A stretch of 64,000 nucleotides of DNA from Saturnia japonica (GCA_033032175.1 CM065329.1:11166985-11230984), one strand, 5' to 3'. Shown: positions 1 to 11,859, counted from the first letter of the stretch. The notes: generated by a model not told the origin, from the letters alone. Translations and numbers: made by a program.

Positions 1-379
1 GAAAAACCTTGGAGCACAACTAGTTTACAAATTTCAGTTATTACCGTCCGATTATAATAATATAAATTCAAACACGTCTGTAAACATAATACTCGTAACA
101 AATGAACAATTTAACCTTACAACAAGCTATTCACAGACCGCAAAAGGCAAACAAAATTGACTTACTTTTTTTTTTCACGTATGAATACCATCTGTTTTGC
201 TCTATATGGTATTGAAATAGGGCTGTGTCATGTTGGAAAGATATCGATAAGTCGATAAACATTTTTACTTTTCACTAATATATCGTACTAATATTTCACT
301 ATAAGCAATATTTCGTTGATCGGTAATAAAATGGGCATTACATGAATAGTTCTAACAAAAACAACATTTGAAACAATAT
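1..379. other. AT-rich stretch without a recognisable gene
   Basis: No reading frame with recognisable protein content and no clear repeat structure were seen on either strand. Confidence 0.4.
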
Positions 380-840
380 TGACAAATAAATGGCAACTGC
401 AATTGAGGGCCAGCTCCCATCACATCATCTTGGGCCACATCGTCACTTAAAATCAGGTGAGATTGTGGCTGTAATGATACAACTATAAATGATAACAAGA
501 CAATTATTTTCAAGAGTTCCCTTGTGTATCTTCAAAGTTGAAAGTACATTGGCCAATGAAATTAAAATGGGACTAGCCTTGAGGTATCCTCCTTCCAACG
601 AAAAAAGAATCATCCAAATCGGTTCATAAACATGGAAGCTATGGCTGAACATGTATAAAAATGAAAGCATAGACACAACGAACACACACGACATTCATCC
701 ACACTAACACAATACCTTCTCACGATAAAGCCTCTGAACCGATCGCAATGAAATTTAGCATACGAGCTGACCTGGGACATGGAGAAAGACACTAGTACGA
801 AAAACACGCAGACGAAGTCACGGGACAAAGCTAGTTTTTA
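380..840 (-). repeat. Dispersed LINE-tail-like repeat
   Basis: The block 541-660 (aaattaaaatgggac, then atccaaatcggttcataaac, then ctatggctgaac) recurs in diverged form at 6735-6905 and 12230-12400. The start of the block, around ggccagctcccatcacatca, looks like a common moth and butterfly repeat. The two short open frames here on the - strand are not conserved between copies, so I do not call them genes. The assignment to a non-LTR retrotransposon 3' end is an inference. Confidence 0.5.
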
Positions 841-1035
841 TATACAAGAAGATACAAATTACATCACGTTTTTAAGTTTTTCTAAAACCTTTTATAATAT
901 AATGTTTCACAAGCTATCTACCATTTTTCTAGTTACTTTTTTATAACCCTAATATAAAACCAACGTTATTATCGATGACAAAAACGAACAAGTCGTCCGT
1001 CACTATGGTGACGTCACTGGTCGGGTGCGCCTGCG

Positions 1036-1197
1036 CAAGTGGAGCGAGACCGTCGCGTCGCGCACACAACAACCGCTCCGTTTTTTGACCTTGCCGCTCA
1101 TCAATTTGCGCGAGCACTGGCCAGTGAAATTAATCGCGACAACGGCCACCGTTATTGGTCATTTGATACATACCGTCAATTTAAAAACGAAACTCAA
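1036..1197 (+). CDS. Serpin-like exon A (partial gene)
   Basis: The frame starting at 1036 reads through PFFDLAAHQFARALASEINR and ends at a TGA at 1198-1200. This resembles helix A of serpins, where an F-x-L-x-L-x-x-x-L pattern precedes the first core motif. Base composition is clearly richer in G+C than the flanks. The acceptor is probably one of the AGs near 1039-1044. The donor is not certain; GT at about 1157 is possible. The next exon (1239-1408) carries the matching downstream serpin core. A serpin would be a secreted or cytosolic serine-protease inhibitor, but neither a signal peptide nor the reactive-centre loop is in view. The call rests on pattern similarity alone. Confidence 0.4.
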
Positions 1198-1238
1198 TGA
1201 CATGATTCTTTTTTAATGATTACTTTTTTATCGTATAG

Positions 1239-1408
1239 CATAAGCAAAGTGATGCTATTGCACCTGACGGTAACCACATAGAGATCTACAATCCAGCAGC
1301 CGTCGCTGTCTTGCTGGCCATGAACTCCATATTGTTGGGAGGAGGGGGAACCACTGCCCGGGAGACAATTTCACAGCTTTACAGTTGGTACGGCAAAGAT
1401 AATATTTC
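1239..1408 (+). CDS. Serpin-like exon B (partial gene)
   Basis: In the frame containing CAA at 1245 the sequence reads YNPAAVAVLLAMNSILLGGG and then TTARETISQLY. This fits the conserved serpin motif N/SP-x-S-hhh-x-hhh-x-LGA-x-G-x-T-x-x-E-I of helix B. A plausible acceptor is the AG at 1237-1238 (or 1243-1244), and a donor GTAGGT starts at 1409. One base later the frame would run into TAG, so splicing near 1408 is needed. Codon use is GC-rich against AT-rich flanks. Later serpin exons (strand 3A, the breach region, reactive loop) were not found downstream, so the gene is either cut by repeat insertion, continues past a very long intron, or is a relic. Confidence in the family is moderate. Confidence 0.45.
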
Positions 1409-1609
1409 GTAGGTAGTGAACTTCTTTGTTAGAGTCGATGAAACGCAGAAAGGAAAATCCGGGAGTTGACAAATTTTGGAAAATTGTTTTCAAAATTTTT
1501 TAAAGTTGAATATATTATATAATAGGTATATTTATATATTATAGGTATTAACCTATTAATTATTTTATTCATTAATACAGCATATAAAATGATTTAATTA
1601 TTCTTTTTC

Positions 1610-1945
1610 ATCTAAATAAAAAGTACGCCACGAAAACGCTGCATTATGGTCCCGTGACGTCATCATTAATTTTATATGATAACAGTGACAAGTCTGACAA
1701 ATCACGCAAGAGTCTAACGTTCAAATATATCCTGAATGGTGACGTCACGTTTTCTAATCTGCGTTTCAAATCACGTGACTCACAGACGAAAAATATAAAT
1801 TTTCCAAAAGGAAAATAAAATAAATAAACAATTACTCTATCCAGATTTCTATTGTTATAATAGGCTTTTCATCTATTGAGAAATATCACTCAATAATTTA
1901 TTTTAATTTTTAAACACAGTTAAACTCGCGGATAAGTATGAACGG
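1610..1945 (+). repeat. CRE-bearing short interspersed element, copy 1 of 4
   Basis: Contains cccgtgacgtcatcatt near 1650 and aatggtgacgtcacgttttc near 1735, two palindromic TGACGTCA-like sites about 85 bp apart. Between them lies ataacagtgacaa. The same order is found at 5285-5675 (-), 16150-16545 (-) and 43052-43400 (+). No protein is encoded. Superfamily unknown; no clear terminal inverted repeat or target duplication was identified. Confidence 0.7.
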
Positions 1946-2565
1946 CTCCTTTTTTACTTACTCTAGCCCTTATTAACGATTTTCCGATAGAGCGAGTCTG
2001 GTAATTTTTTTTTGATAATATGAAAATATAGTACATACAACCAAAGGTTTAGTTTTTATTACTACCCGTTTTAGTTCCTCGGCTTTTATGTTAGAGGGCG
2101 CTGTCGATAGATCTATGAAAATAAACGAAATGTATAGTCGTATTTGACCGCGATTCTCGTCACAGCTCCGCAGACAAAACCGCTGATACAAGTTGAGTTG
2201 CTGGGCGAAACTGTTCAACCGGATCGCGACCAACCATTCACATGGCAAACAGTAATTGCCCCGCGCTATTAAAAAAAAATTACCATGGCACTGTCGTTCA
2301 TAATTCGTCCTCTCTATCGGGGTTGTATAACTTTAATGGCATACCGCGATAACGGCAGAGAGGTCAACCCGCACCGAAGACACAAACCAATCCATAGATT
2401 ACAAACCCCTAAACAAATACAGAGAGGGCACTACACTAGATAACCTCGGTCACAAAACAGTCAACACAGATGATCCACTCGGAACGTGGAGAGAAACAGA
2501 TACGAGTTACATAAATATGCTATCTATAATTAAGTTGGTATTATTTATAATACTGTATCGTTCAA
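1946..2565. other. No recognisable gene
   Basis: A G+C-richer patch (2140-2400) contains a 91-codon open frame on the - strand, but its translation has no recognisable family features. Nothing else is seen. Confidence 0.35.
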
Positions 2566-2566
2566 G

Positions 2567-2727
2567 AAACCACTTGAAAATTAACTATTTTTACAAAATA
2601 GTACTTGAAGGAGTAGCAAACATTTAAAAACACTCACAAACTTTCGCCTTTATAATAATTGTTTTATAAAATAAAATTATATCATGATGTTACTATTTTG
2701 TAAGAATAGTTAATTTTCAAGTGGTTT
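2567..2727. repeat. Short inverted-repeat element (hairpin arms about 37 bp)
   Basis: The left arm 2567-2603 (accacttgaaaattaactat core) is matched by the reverse complement at 2691-2727 with about one mismatch. An 87-bp AT-rich core separates the arms. This is the form of a small MITE or a folded-back element. A clean target duplication was not found. Confidence 0.65.
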
Positions 2728-2751
2728 TTTAAACGCTTGAACTTGAACGCA

Positions 2752-2850
2752 CAAACGGCTGGACCAATTTTCATGAAATTTAGTTTGGAGGTAGCTGACT
2801 CTCTGGATTAACACATAGGCTACTTTTAAGGTTTTTTTAGTGTCTTTTAC
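2752..2850 (+). repeat. LINE 3'-tail-like repeat
   Basis: The order ggctggaccaattttcatga, ggaggtagctgactctctgg, acacataggctac is repeated in opposite orientation at 6250-6395. The family shape (tail sequence ending in phrases such as acaaactttcgcctttataa) suggests a non-LTR retrotransposon tail. This is inference. Confidence 0.55.
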
Positions 2851-2860
2851 ATTATACCAA

Positions 2861-4028
2861 TGTTAGCGACGCGTAGGCCTAAGCGTAATGATACGAGAAT
2901 AATAATTGTAAATATAAGTTGTAGGGATGAATAATTTGCACGAACAATCAATAATTTAATGTTTCTAATGTTTTGAATATGATATTATAACGTGTAGGTA
3001 TGTAAGAACAGTATATAAGTTATGAAAATGTTCGTAGTTTAATAAAAATAATCACTTAAAGTACTAAAATCATATATTGTCAATAATTCATATTTTATAA
3101 AAGTTGTACGTAATGTTTTGTGTTATATAAGTAAAATGGCCTTCTGTATATGTTTTATAATGTTTGTAACAACAAATAGTGTGTATATAACGAGTCACAA
3201 GACGTTTTAAAGTTGCAATGTTTAATGCTTTGTATCTCCCATGTTTATTAACCTATAATGTTAAAGTTAGTGTTTTTGGATAGGTATTTGTGTCTACATT
3301 TATGTGAAATAGTTTTTATAGTAATTGAATAATTGTAATTAGAGATATTAACGATTTATTGTATTCTGTATACAAGTAATAATAATAATAGACAGAGACA
3401 GCGATAGTGCAACCACGACGCATTACCGCGGTTACCGGACCACACCCAAGTTTGGTAATGAGCAGTACAGATAGAGACGCCATCGTCCGTCTCGCTCTCC
3501 GGCAAACAATATAAAAGGCGCACTACTGGGGCCAACGAGCACACACGGGTGCCACAAGCTGAAGAATCAAGACTCAAGACTCAAGAAACTGGAAGAAACA
3601 GTACCCAGAAGACAGTACCTATAAATTGTATTGTGTCTTGAAGAATACAGCAAATTTTATTGTGGTGCCTGTGTGTCATTTTTGCATCTTCTAAGTGTTC
3701 AACCCGCCAGCGACCCAGTCCATTCCGCTCCGTGCTACGTCATCGCCGCGCCTACCAGCAGGCACCTCACTACGTGTGTGTACCTTGATGTTTCGCCCTC
3801 TTCACGCCTAGTAGTTCGGGTGTGAGCAGGGTTGGTCGCACGTAGTGAGAGGGGCTCGCACGCACTGGTTTCCAGACAGCTGGTTACCGTAGCGTGTTAT
3901 CCGCCGTCGGTTATACAGAGTTCGAGGGAATCGTTTCCGTCGCGTTCGCGCCCTCGGTGCGCGGTCCCGCTCTGTATTTTGTTGACGTAGCACATTTGTA
4001 TAAAGGCACACGCACGCGCCTCATTTTA
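2861..4028 (+). mobile_element. Solo LTR, family 1, copy 1
   Basis: About 1.17 kb that starts with tgttagcgacgcgtaggcct and matches 61231-62426 along its whole length in the same orientation. Inside are a TATA-like atataaaagg near 3510 and a probable transcription start region followed by gcacacacgggtgccacaag. No gag or pol lies next to it, so this is a solo LTR. The flanks accaa (2856-2860) and aacaa (4029-4033) are a probable 5-bp target duplication with one mismatch. The short frames inside are not genes. The LTR class (gypsy or Pao-like) is not determined. Confidence 0.75.
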
Positions 4029-5079
4029 AACAAGATGAAACAGCAGGGTACAACTGGTTATTCTTAAACAAAAATCTCATTCAAAAATAGTTTTTTACCG
4101 ATTACGATACAATTTTGCATACGAAAAGTTTACGTTATTGCTCAATAAAAAGGCTATAAGAATTGACAATAATGCTTTTAGAAATCAACAAAATATAAGT
4201 AAAAATAAAATAACAAGACGTAAATAATTACTGCGTAATAAAAGAGTGAGAAGCCGCGGGCATAGGTAGTTGATAGTATATAACTAATGAGAACAACTTA
4301 AGTCTTTCAAGTGACTTTATTTTAGATTTAGACAACCACCTGTAACTTGGTACATACCTACTTTTCCAACAGGGTACACGTACGCCTCAAAGCGTCTAGT
4401 ACAATTTACAAGTTATTTAAAAGTATTGATAGCGCCGTTAACGAGTGTAGTTTAAGCGATGGTACGCGGCCGGAGCGGACCTTCTGTGCGTACATCTATA
4501 CTCTATGCCTAAGATTTCTTATTTCATACATAAAGACTATTATGTAAGATTTTATTTAACGACTTCGCTGTATTATGTTTTATTCTGACTACAACAGCCA
4601 TATACAAATATGCATGTTCCCACCATGTCTATATGCCCTTTTTTATATTACTAAAGTAAAAACAAGCATACGGCCCGCCTCATGGTAAGCGGTTGCCAGA
4701 CTATAGACACTTGTAATACCATAGCCATCAACACCTCTGGAAACAACTCACCTCAGGAACATAAGACAACATTATTTGGCTGTGATCTTCTGTAGGGTGG
4801 AAGGTATTCCACCAGTCGGACTGCCTCAAGTATATAGAGTCATTTCTTTAGGTCTTTCTACACCTATAGGAGACCAACCTATACCATAGACCAGCTGACT
4901 CGCGCAACTTCGTCTGCGTCACATAAGACAGAGAAAAAGAGAGAGTGGGTCGTAGGTACCTATAATACAATTCTAAAGGAGCTGAAACTTTCATTATTTT
5001 CTCTACGACTACCATTTGAGCACCATTCGCCCCCCACCTATATGACCGTTAGCCTCCCACCCTAGATAAATGGCTTAAA
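4029..5079. repeat. Gene-free stretch with a dispersed repeat
   Basis: About 4665-4830 holds a repeat containing gcctcatggtaagcggttg and ttctgtagggtggaaggtat. Related blocks are at 22255-22430 (+) and, reversed, at 45430-45510. A CpG-rich patch at 4430-4500 has no recognised coding content. The rest is AT-rich with nothing to report. Confidence 0.45.
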
Positions 5080-5175
5080 CAAAATTAAAATAATTTTTCC
5101 ATTCGAACCAGTAGTTCCCGAGATTAGCTCGTTCAACCAAACAAACAAACTCTTCAGCTTTATAATAAGTATAGA
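5080..5175 (+). repeat. LINE or SINE 3' tail, copy 1
   Basis: Contains attcgaaccagtagttcc, gattagctcgttcaacc and ttcagctttataataagtat. The same order is seen at 52730-52815, in the second intron of the J-protein gene. Confidence 0.6.
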
Positions 5176-5284
5176 TTTAGTAAAGTACTGAACGGCAGTA
5201 GGTTGATTAACACTAGACCAAAAACATAATTAATACACAAGTGTGTATATTTATTTTGTCAATTTTCTTTGTTATTCTTTTTTC

Positions 5285-5675
5285 TTTTTTTTTCTTTTAA
5301 ATAAAATTTAAAAAATACCGAATCGGCGAGTTGATTGCATGTTTAAAAATTAAAATAAATTAGTGTGTAATATTGGTCTATAGATAAAAAGCCTAAATCA
5401 ATACAAATCTGGAACAAGTAATTGTTTATTTATTTAATTTTCCCTTTTGGAAAATTAATATTTTTTGTATGCGAGTCACGCGATTTGGAACGCCGATTAG
5501 AAAACGTGACTTCACCATTCAGGAAATATGAACATTAGACTCTTGCATAAGTTGTCACATTTGTCACTGTTATCATACAAAATAAATGATGACGTCACAG
5601 GACCATAATACTGCGTTTTAGTTGCGTTCTTTTTGTTCAGATTAAAAAACATTTTTAAAGAATTTTTTATGTTGT
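5285..5675 (-). repeat. CRE-bearing short interspersed element, copy 2 of 4
   Basis: Reverse-strand copy of the 1610-1945 element. One palindrome is altered (gtgacttcac near 5508), the other is intact (gatgacgtcacaggacc near 5588). It has the longest recognisable flanks, running into ttgcatgtttaaaaattaaa at its left end. Confidence 0.65.
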
Positions 5676-5690
5676 GTGGAAGAACTATTG

Positions 5691-5850
5691 CAAAGGGAGG
5701 ATCCTCCGACCAGACGGGTGTTATGTCTGGCGGGCAGCTGCCCAACGGTTGTAGTCGGGTTCTTGTATATATGCTCAATTGAAGAGTTAATTTCTATAGT
5801 GCGATGTAGGATGCGTCGTATGTGGCTCGATAGATGTCGCTGTGTGTCGC
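5691..5850 (+). repeat. Dispersed repeat, inverted partner of 6980-7110
   Basis: Contains gacgggtgttatgtctggcg, cccaacggttgtagtcgggt and gatgtaggatgcgtcgtatg. The reverse complement of 6980-7110 has the same order. The two copies face each other about 1.1 kb apart. Because each is followed by different sequence I take them as two insertions of one family and not as ends of one element. Confidence 0.6.
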
Positions 5851-6249
5851 TATGTAGATGTCGCTACAGTTGTATTAATGGAAAAAATATTATTTATACG
5901 TATTATTATCAACATATAAAGTGTTTAAATCAATTTTTCAAAAGTTGACAACCCCCGTATTACATCCCAGTTACAGTACGAGAAAATCACAATTAAACAC
6001 ATCTTCTAAACATGAAATTACACTCTAAAATCTAAACTTATACAAAAATAAGCTAAATTTATTTTGGTCACGATTTACTTGGGCCGATAATAGCACATAC
6101 GAAAATGTTCTCGTATCCCTATCTCGTTCTAAGTGTTCTAAGTGTGAGTTTATTGTGTTCTTGCTCTTCCGAGTTGCCGATCTATACTTATATTAAACTA
6201 ACTGTGCCCCGCGGTTTCCAACCACGTATAATTTACACGACACCTTAAA

Positions 6250-6395
6250 AAAGACCTTAAAAATACCCTATGTGCTAATCCAGGGTGTTAGCTACCTCCA
6301 TACCAAATTTCATCAAAATTGGTCCAGCCGTTTGAGTGTGAAAAAGTAACAAACATACAAATACACTCATAAACTTTCGCCTTTATAATTTTAGT
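6250..6395 (-). repeat. LINE 3'-tail-like repeat
   Basis: Reverse-orientation relative of 2752-2850, containing accctatgtgctaatccagg, gttagctacctccatacc and aattggtccagccgtttgag. Confidence 0.55.
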
Positions 6396-6734
6396 AGGAT
6401 TCATGTGTTATTGTGGGTCAACTTTTTATAACATATTAAAAATAAAAAGCACGGCGCGGCGTATTGAATGTTTCATGCCTTATCAGCCATTTTGATTTCA
6501 ATACTTTATCAAGAAACTATTTTCTTATACTTAAAACTGCTGCGATAACATAACCCTGATAAGATACGAGCGGCCAATACGTGATAACTTCACCGACAGA
6601 GGAACGCGCTCGCTCGGACCAGTAGTTCTCAAGCCGGACAGACGTGATTCTTTAACGGCCGCCTATTTTTAAATATGAATGAATATCATTATTTATTAAG
6701 ACAATAAGAAAAAGAAAACCAACTTCAATAATTT

Positions 6735-7110
6735 TGAAGAGTTCCCTGGTTTATCTTCAGAGTTGAAGGTTCAATGCAAATGAAATTAAAATGTCACAAA
6801 ATAAGAATCATCCAATTCGGTTCATAAACAAAAAAGTTAAGGTTGAAAATACATTTTAAAAAAACATTCGAATTGAGTAACCCCCTACTTTTTTGTAGTC
6901 GGTTAAAACAACATATACCACAGAGGTTATATAGAAAGGTGATGTAGCCACATCTATCTCGCCACATAAGAACTAAGAACTGACGCATCCTACATCGCGA
7001 TATTAAAATTAACCCAACAATTGAACATATATACAAGAACCCGACAACAACCGTTGGGCAGTAGCCCACCAGACACAACACCCGTCAGGTCGAAAAATCC
7101 TCCCTTTTAA
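6735..7110. repeat. Composite of two dispersed repeats
   Basis: 6735-6905 belongs to the family at 541-660 and 12230-12400 (atccaattcggttcataaac, then ttttttgtagtcggttaaaa). 6980-7110 is the reverse-strand partner of 5691-5850. The 95-codon open frame here on the - strand arises within these repeats and is not a gene. Confidence 0.55.
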
Positions 7111-8284
7111 TGTGGAGGTGGTAATAATCGCCCCCACAGTACTGTGCAGATTTATTTCTACTTATTGCACCTCGACTAATGAAATAGCGCTCTATCGTAC
7201 CGTACAAAAAAACGTAGCCAAATAATCTTATGCTGTGTTCCTGCGGTGTCTAGGGATGAAGAGCTCCTTGGGTAAGGTTTAAGGGCGGCAACGCACTAGA
7301 GATACCTCCGGTGTTACAAGCGTCTACACACTACGGTAACTGCTTACCATCACACAGTGACATTTTTTGCAACCTTTCATTATTATTTTTAATGAAAACA
7401 TCGTTACATTAAACTCATCTATTTACAAAAAGTAAGTATGCAATTAATTGCCCCCAAATATGAAATTTGTGTGAAAAAATATTCGGAGAACGTAAAGAAA
7501 TCATAAGCGAGAGAAAAGACTACAACTAATCAATCATCAGGAGACATTATTTATTACTCTTTTAATTCATTTACCAGACACTTTTTAAACTGAGAGCTTT
7601 AGTAATAATATCGCACGGGGTTTGAGAAGCTCAGACTTGTGTCAATCTTATCGCTTATATCGAATACAGAATGTATTGTTTGTTCTTTTTTTATGTCGAG
7701 ATTTGATAGAAATGTTAGTTTTGACTCACTGAATGAGTATGATTTCTTTACGGAATGTTATGAAAAATATTTTCATATTTTTATGACGTCATATTTGTTT
7801 TATTTACTCGTCAATTTGTTGAAGACATGAATTAGGAGGGCACGCCTTTATTTATAACTAGATGTGCTCTGCGGTTTCACCCAGCAACCAACCACCGCGC
7901 CACCAACGCACCCTGGCCTTGAAGCCTCCCGTTGTTCTTACCTCCCGTACTTGTCTACAGCTTGTCAAATTGCTTTATGGTCATGGTTACTGATCTCCTA
8001 CTCCTCAGGGCGTAGAGCGTCTAGTTATTTTAGTTTATTTATTTCATTTAGTGATACAGCTAACAAAGTACATATATGTATATAGAAATAAAATACAGAA
8101 GGCCATTTAAATGTACACACAGATATACAGTAATATAAGTAGTTAAATGAAATTGGTTGGTAAAATTAGACTGGTGAAATTAGGTAAAAAATTGACTGGT
8201 TAGATTTTTCTTAAGTTTGAGAAAATTGGTTTGAAAGAGATCTATATCTATGGTTTTGGAAGTGATATTAATTTGATTACTAAT
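7111..8284. other. No recognisable gene; minor repeat tail
   Basis: 7225-7360 resembles a frequent tail sequence (gagctccttgggtaaggttt, then acgctacggtaactgcttacc-like text) also seen at 45500-45620 and 49090-49195. The rest is AT-rich without features. Confidence 0.35.
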
Positions 8285-8660
8285 TCTAATTAAAAAAGAA
8301 TGCCTGTTGATCGGGCACACGCGCGAATCGTTCTACCGACGCTCCCGGTTATTTTAAAGATAAAAAAACTCCTATGGATAGACATTTCTAATATCTATAA
8401 TTGTGTAGTACATTAATTTGATATATCTCTTATGGTTTACTCAGCATAAGCCATTAAAGCGCCCGAATTGATTCATCATGACCGGTTTTTTTGTTTTATT
8501 TGCGCGGAACCCTAAAACTTTTTCTAAAATAAAGGTAGCATTATTTACCCCATAAAACATCAGCTATCTGCCAAGCGCTAGTGAAAGTCCCGTCAAAATC
8601 GGCCCAACCGTTTCGGAGATTACCCGGTACAAACAGACAGACAGACAAAAATGTTTATAA
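8285..8660 (+). repeat. CGGCTTCGC repeat family, copy 1
   Basis: Contains gatcgggcacacgcgcgaat, taagccattaaagcgcccga, aaacatcagctatctgcc and ttcggagattacccggtaca, ending in a cagacagacagacaaaaatg tail. The order matches copies at 13322-13670, 18595-19008 (-), 49361-49740, 50082-50290 and 51776-52200. Probably a SINE or truncated LINE about 400 bp long. No protein. Confidence 0.75.
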
Positions 8661-8999
8661 TTGTTTTTTTTTATAGGTACCGTATATAATTGATTTGCAT
8701 TTAGTAAAATTCTGTTATTAATAAATTTTCTAAAGCTTAATAAACGTACGTAAGCTTAAAGTACTTGTATTCGGAGGCTCTAACAATTGAAAGACGAAAA
8801 ATAAACAATTTTCACTTTGAAATTCATAAACAATAAACGCGAAACAAACTGTGTTTTCAAAAACTCCGTGTTAAAACAAACTAAATTATTAAAAAGAAAA
8901 CGAAAACCCGAATTCAACAATAATAATTGAGTAGATTTTTTTTTTTTTTTTATTTGATTTTCAGATGTAAATATTATATAGCCTATGTCACTTACACAA

Positions 9000-9155
9000 T
9001 TAAGACAAACCTAACGACACCGCGTATGCTAAAATCCATCAAGCCGCTTAGGCTACAGAGCGTAACAAAGAAATAAACATACAAACGTGTACATTTTAAA
9101 AAAATAACCCACCTATTTCGAATAGCCTTTTTCGCGGTCGGGCAAAAATGATAAG
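9000..9155 (+). repeat. LINE-tail repeat (family of 19545-19690 and 44270-44370)
   Basis: Shared order: acgacaccgcgtatgctaaa, cttaggctacagagcgtaac, gcctttttcgcggtcgggca. Three copies in the window. Confidence 0.6.
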
Positions 9156-10940
9156 ACATTCGACACAAATTTATACAATGACGAATATTAGACCCCTGGA
9201 GTCCTTTGCTTGATCACTCCGACCTTACTCCAAGGTTACATTATGATAATAAGACGTCATCATGGAATGACAGCATCTCGAGTAGGCGACAAGGTCAACT
9301 GAGTTAACGCGAAATATTCAGACGTACGCGTCCCGACATCCAATCGGGGGGACATCTCGCACGTTCGCTCGCGCCTTTTACGCCCCCGTGGAAATAGATG
9401 AGTTAACCATAATACTAAACAAGGGACAATCTCACACAAGCCCTCTCAACTTAAAATCGTTTTTTTGCCATCCGCCCCCCGACATAATATGTATTGGTCA
9501 AAAATGTGAGTGCAAAGTGTTTGTGCACCTACCAAAAATTGGCATAAATGCAAGCCTCATGGATCACGTTATTTATTTATTAGCTACACAGTTGTAAAAT
9601 TAAGCCAATAACAATCACACTCATGGCCGTAAAATGACCTGTCCTGTAAGCGAATCGAACCCACAACCACCCGGTGCCCATTAAATGGTTATATTGATTT
9701 CCTCAAATTAAACTTCCCAAGTCTAGAAACTTCTCAGAAAGACTCAAACACTAGCTTAAGCGGGGCTTTAGTGTTTCTAGGAACAAATAAAAATATAGAA
9801 ATTATTGTGATTTTATAAGAAATCAACAAACGGCATAAGTACTTGTTTTAGACATGAGAAGGACTCTCGCTACAAAGCTTAAAACACGCTAAGAAAGAAC
9901 CAGAAAAAGGAATGCGTCCGGTACAAAACAGAGAAAGAAAGTCAGATTACTTAAGGCAGCCTTGGTCTCAATATATGGGATTAAGAGGTTTCCCATGCTA
10001 TATTGTCAAAACCCGACAGTGCTCACGCCCTTTAGAATTACAATTATGGTTAGTTACTTGAAATAAAATGCGTGAAAATAACCAGAGCAACGCGCGACGA
10101 AACAATAAAAGATAATTGATATTATACGATAAAACATCGATAAAAACAGTGGTATCAAATTTTACTCAAACACAGAATTCGGAATAATTATAAAACCCGG
10201 CAACCCCACGCAAACGAGACAGAGAGACAAGAATCCCAACTTTTTTTTTTCGTTACCGTAAAAGCGACCGAAAAATATGTTTGTATATCCGTGGACCCGG
10301 TTCGACCGGTCTTCGAAATCCTTAGAGCGGGATGGACGAACGAGTTAAAGCTGGACGGAACGGTTCGGAGCACTTACAGCTTACACTAACGGCCGCCGCG
10401 ACGTTTTTGTAACTTGAAAGATATATTTAAGTATTCAAATGCTAACGTAGTATTGCCTACCTTATATTTTCATCTTTAACGGTTTAGGCAGAACATGTAT
10501 TTTACTACTTGATATACAATTATCGTTACTGCCTATCCCTTACGTTACTGAGCGTAAATAATATAAATTATATTATAAATTTAAAACATAGTCCAATATG
10601 TCATATATGAATTAACAAATTAAACACTTAACCGGACATAAATGAAGCTAGTAAAGTTTGCGGGAGCGATGTATTAATAAAAAAAACTACCTAATACAAA
10701 ACTTTTTACTTATTTTTTAAATTTAATTAAATACAATTATGATTTAATTGATAATTTTATGAGCGTACGGACAGATCGAGATGCCCAGCGCGACTGATCT
10801 CACTTGCTCTTCTCACTCACTTCTCTGTAATTTAACTACTGTTCCCATGAGTTACTTGCGTTACCGGGAATCTGAATGCTTACACGGCATGGCATTTACG
10901 TGGGAACGTGTTGTTATGGTTTGTCCCGGTGACCGCCTAA
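9156..10940. other. Gene-free stretch with two CpG-rich patches
   Basis: 9290-9390 (gcgaaatattcagacgtacg onward) and 10250-10400 (cgtggacccggttcgaccgg onward) are CpG-rich against AT-rich surroundings. Both strands of 10190-10390 stay open for 60 or so codons, but neither translation is recognisable. They could be decayed exons or promoter-like DNA. Otherwise nothing. Confidence 0.3.
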
Positions 10941-11040
10941 CTAGCTCTCAGTGGTAGCGCGTAAGGACACCGCGTCGATGGACGTAGATAAGAATTACTT
11001 GCTGACTCGTCTCAATGACTGGGATGTTTTCCGAAAGGTT
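10941..11040 (+). repeat. SINE-like piece (tRNA-like head plus LINE-type tail)
   Basis: agctctcagtggtagcgcgt resembles a Pol III A box. It is followed by gacaccgcgtcg, shared with 48730-48750 and in form with 15515-15560. The end, tgggatgttttccgaa, matches the LINE tail at 17455-17475. No B box was found. Confidence 0.45.
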
Positions 11041-11314
11041 AGTAGCATAAATTTAATTCATTATAATATCGAGATAGGCATACGAAATCGTTTTTGTATA
11101 TCTTATGGGCCTGTATCGGCATAAGTAAATCGTTATCAAAACCAGTCCCACTTATTTTTGCAAAATCACCTGCGTTTTTTTAGTGCAATATTATTGTTCA
11201 GTAGACACATTTAATTGTGGTCAAGTGTAATGTAACGGGATATAAAGTCAAAAACTACCGAACGGATTTTTACACTGTTTTCATCAATGGACGGAGTGAT
11301 TCATGAGGAAAGAG

Positions 11315-11328
11315 GGGGGGGGGGGGGA
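11315..11328 (+). repeat. Poly-G run of about 14
   Basis: Uninterrupted G tract preceded by gaggaaaga. A longer one is at 45522-45542. Confidence 0.8.
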
Positions 11329-11859
11329 GAGGCAAACCAGTTCAGGGGGCGCTAAAATCATAATAAAATTGAAAAAAAAAAATCATCACAAAGCGAAAAA
11401 CAATTGATAGACCAATTGTCATTTGATTTTAAAATAATATATTTGTGAGTTTTTTTAAACAATTTATCTCAAACGCTGGAGAGAGGGGCGCCACTATCAA
11501 GTTTCTGCCCCGATTCGAAAAAATCGTAATAGTATATTAGCTTCATTCGTTACTAAAATAAAAACCATACTCTAGTTTAGAAACCATTCGATCACATGTA
11601 AAAAAAACTGTACCGAAAAAAGTGGGTAAACAATTAAAAAAAAATCATGAGAGGTTACCTACATAGCTGCTGTATAAACTAAACTTCCGGCGTACAAATG
11701 TATCCGTCTAAAAATAACCCGCGACGTCTGCCGAAACTACACGGATACAATATGACGGATACAGCGGTAGAGGCGTCTTTTAAGAAATAATAACACACCT
11801 TTTTTTTTATTACTTCCAAAGTAAATAGTGAAAACCAGGTGAGAATGGGAATCAATCAC

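Noticed and set aside
5691..7110. A single 1.4-kb element with inverted ends at 5691-5850 and 6980-7110
   Set aside because: The sequence outside and inside the two inverted copies differs, and other repeats lie between. Two separate insertions explain it better.
10190..10390. Open frames on both strands in a G+C-rich patch
   Set aside because: Low stop frequency is expected in G+C-rich DNA. Neither translation is recognisable and there is no convincing splice context.
10980..11040. Possible small coding exon starting ATGGACGTAGATAAG with a good GTTAGT donor
   Set aside because: The upstream part is a SINE-like head and the end matches a LINE tail at 17455-17475. The exon-like look comes from repeat sequence.
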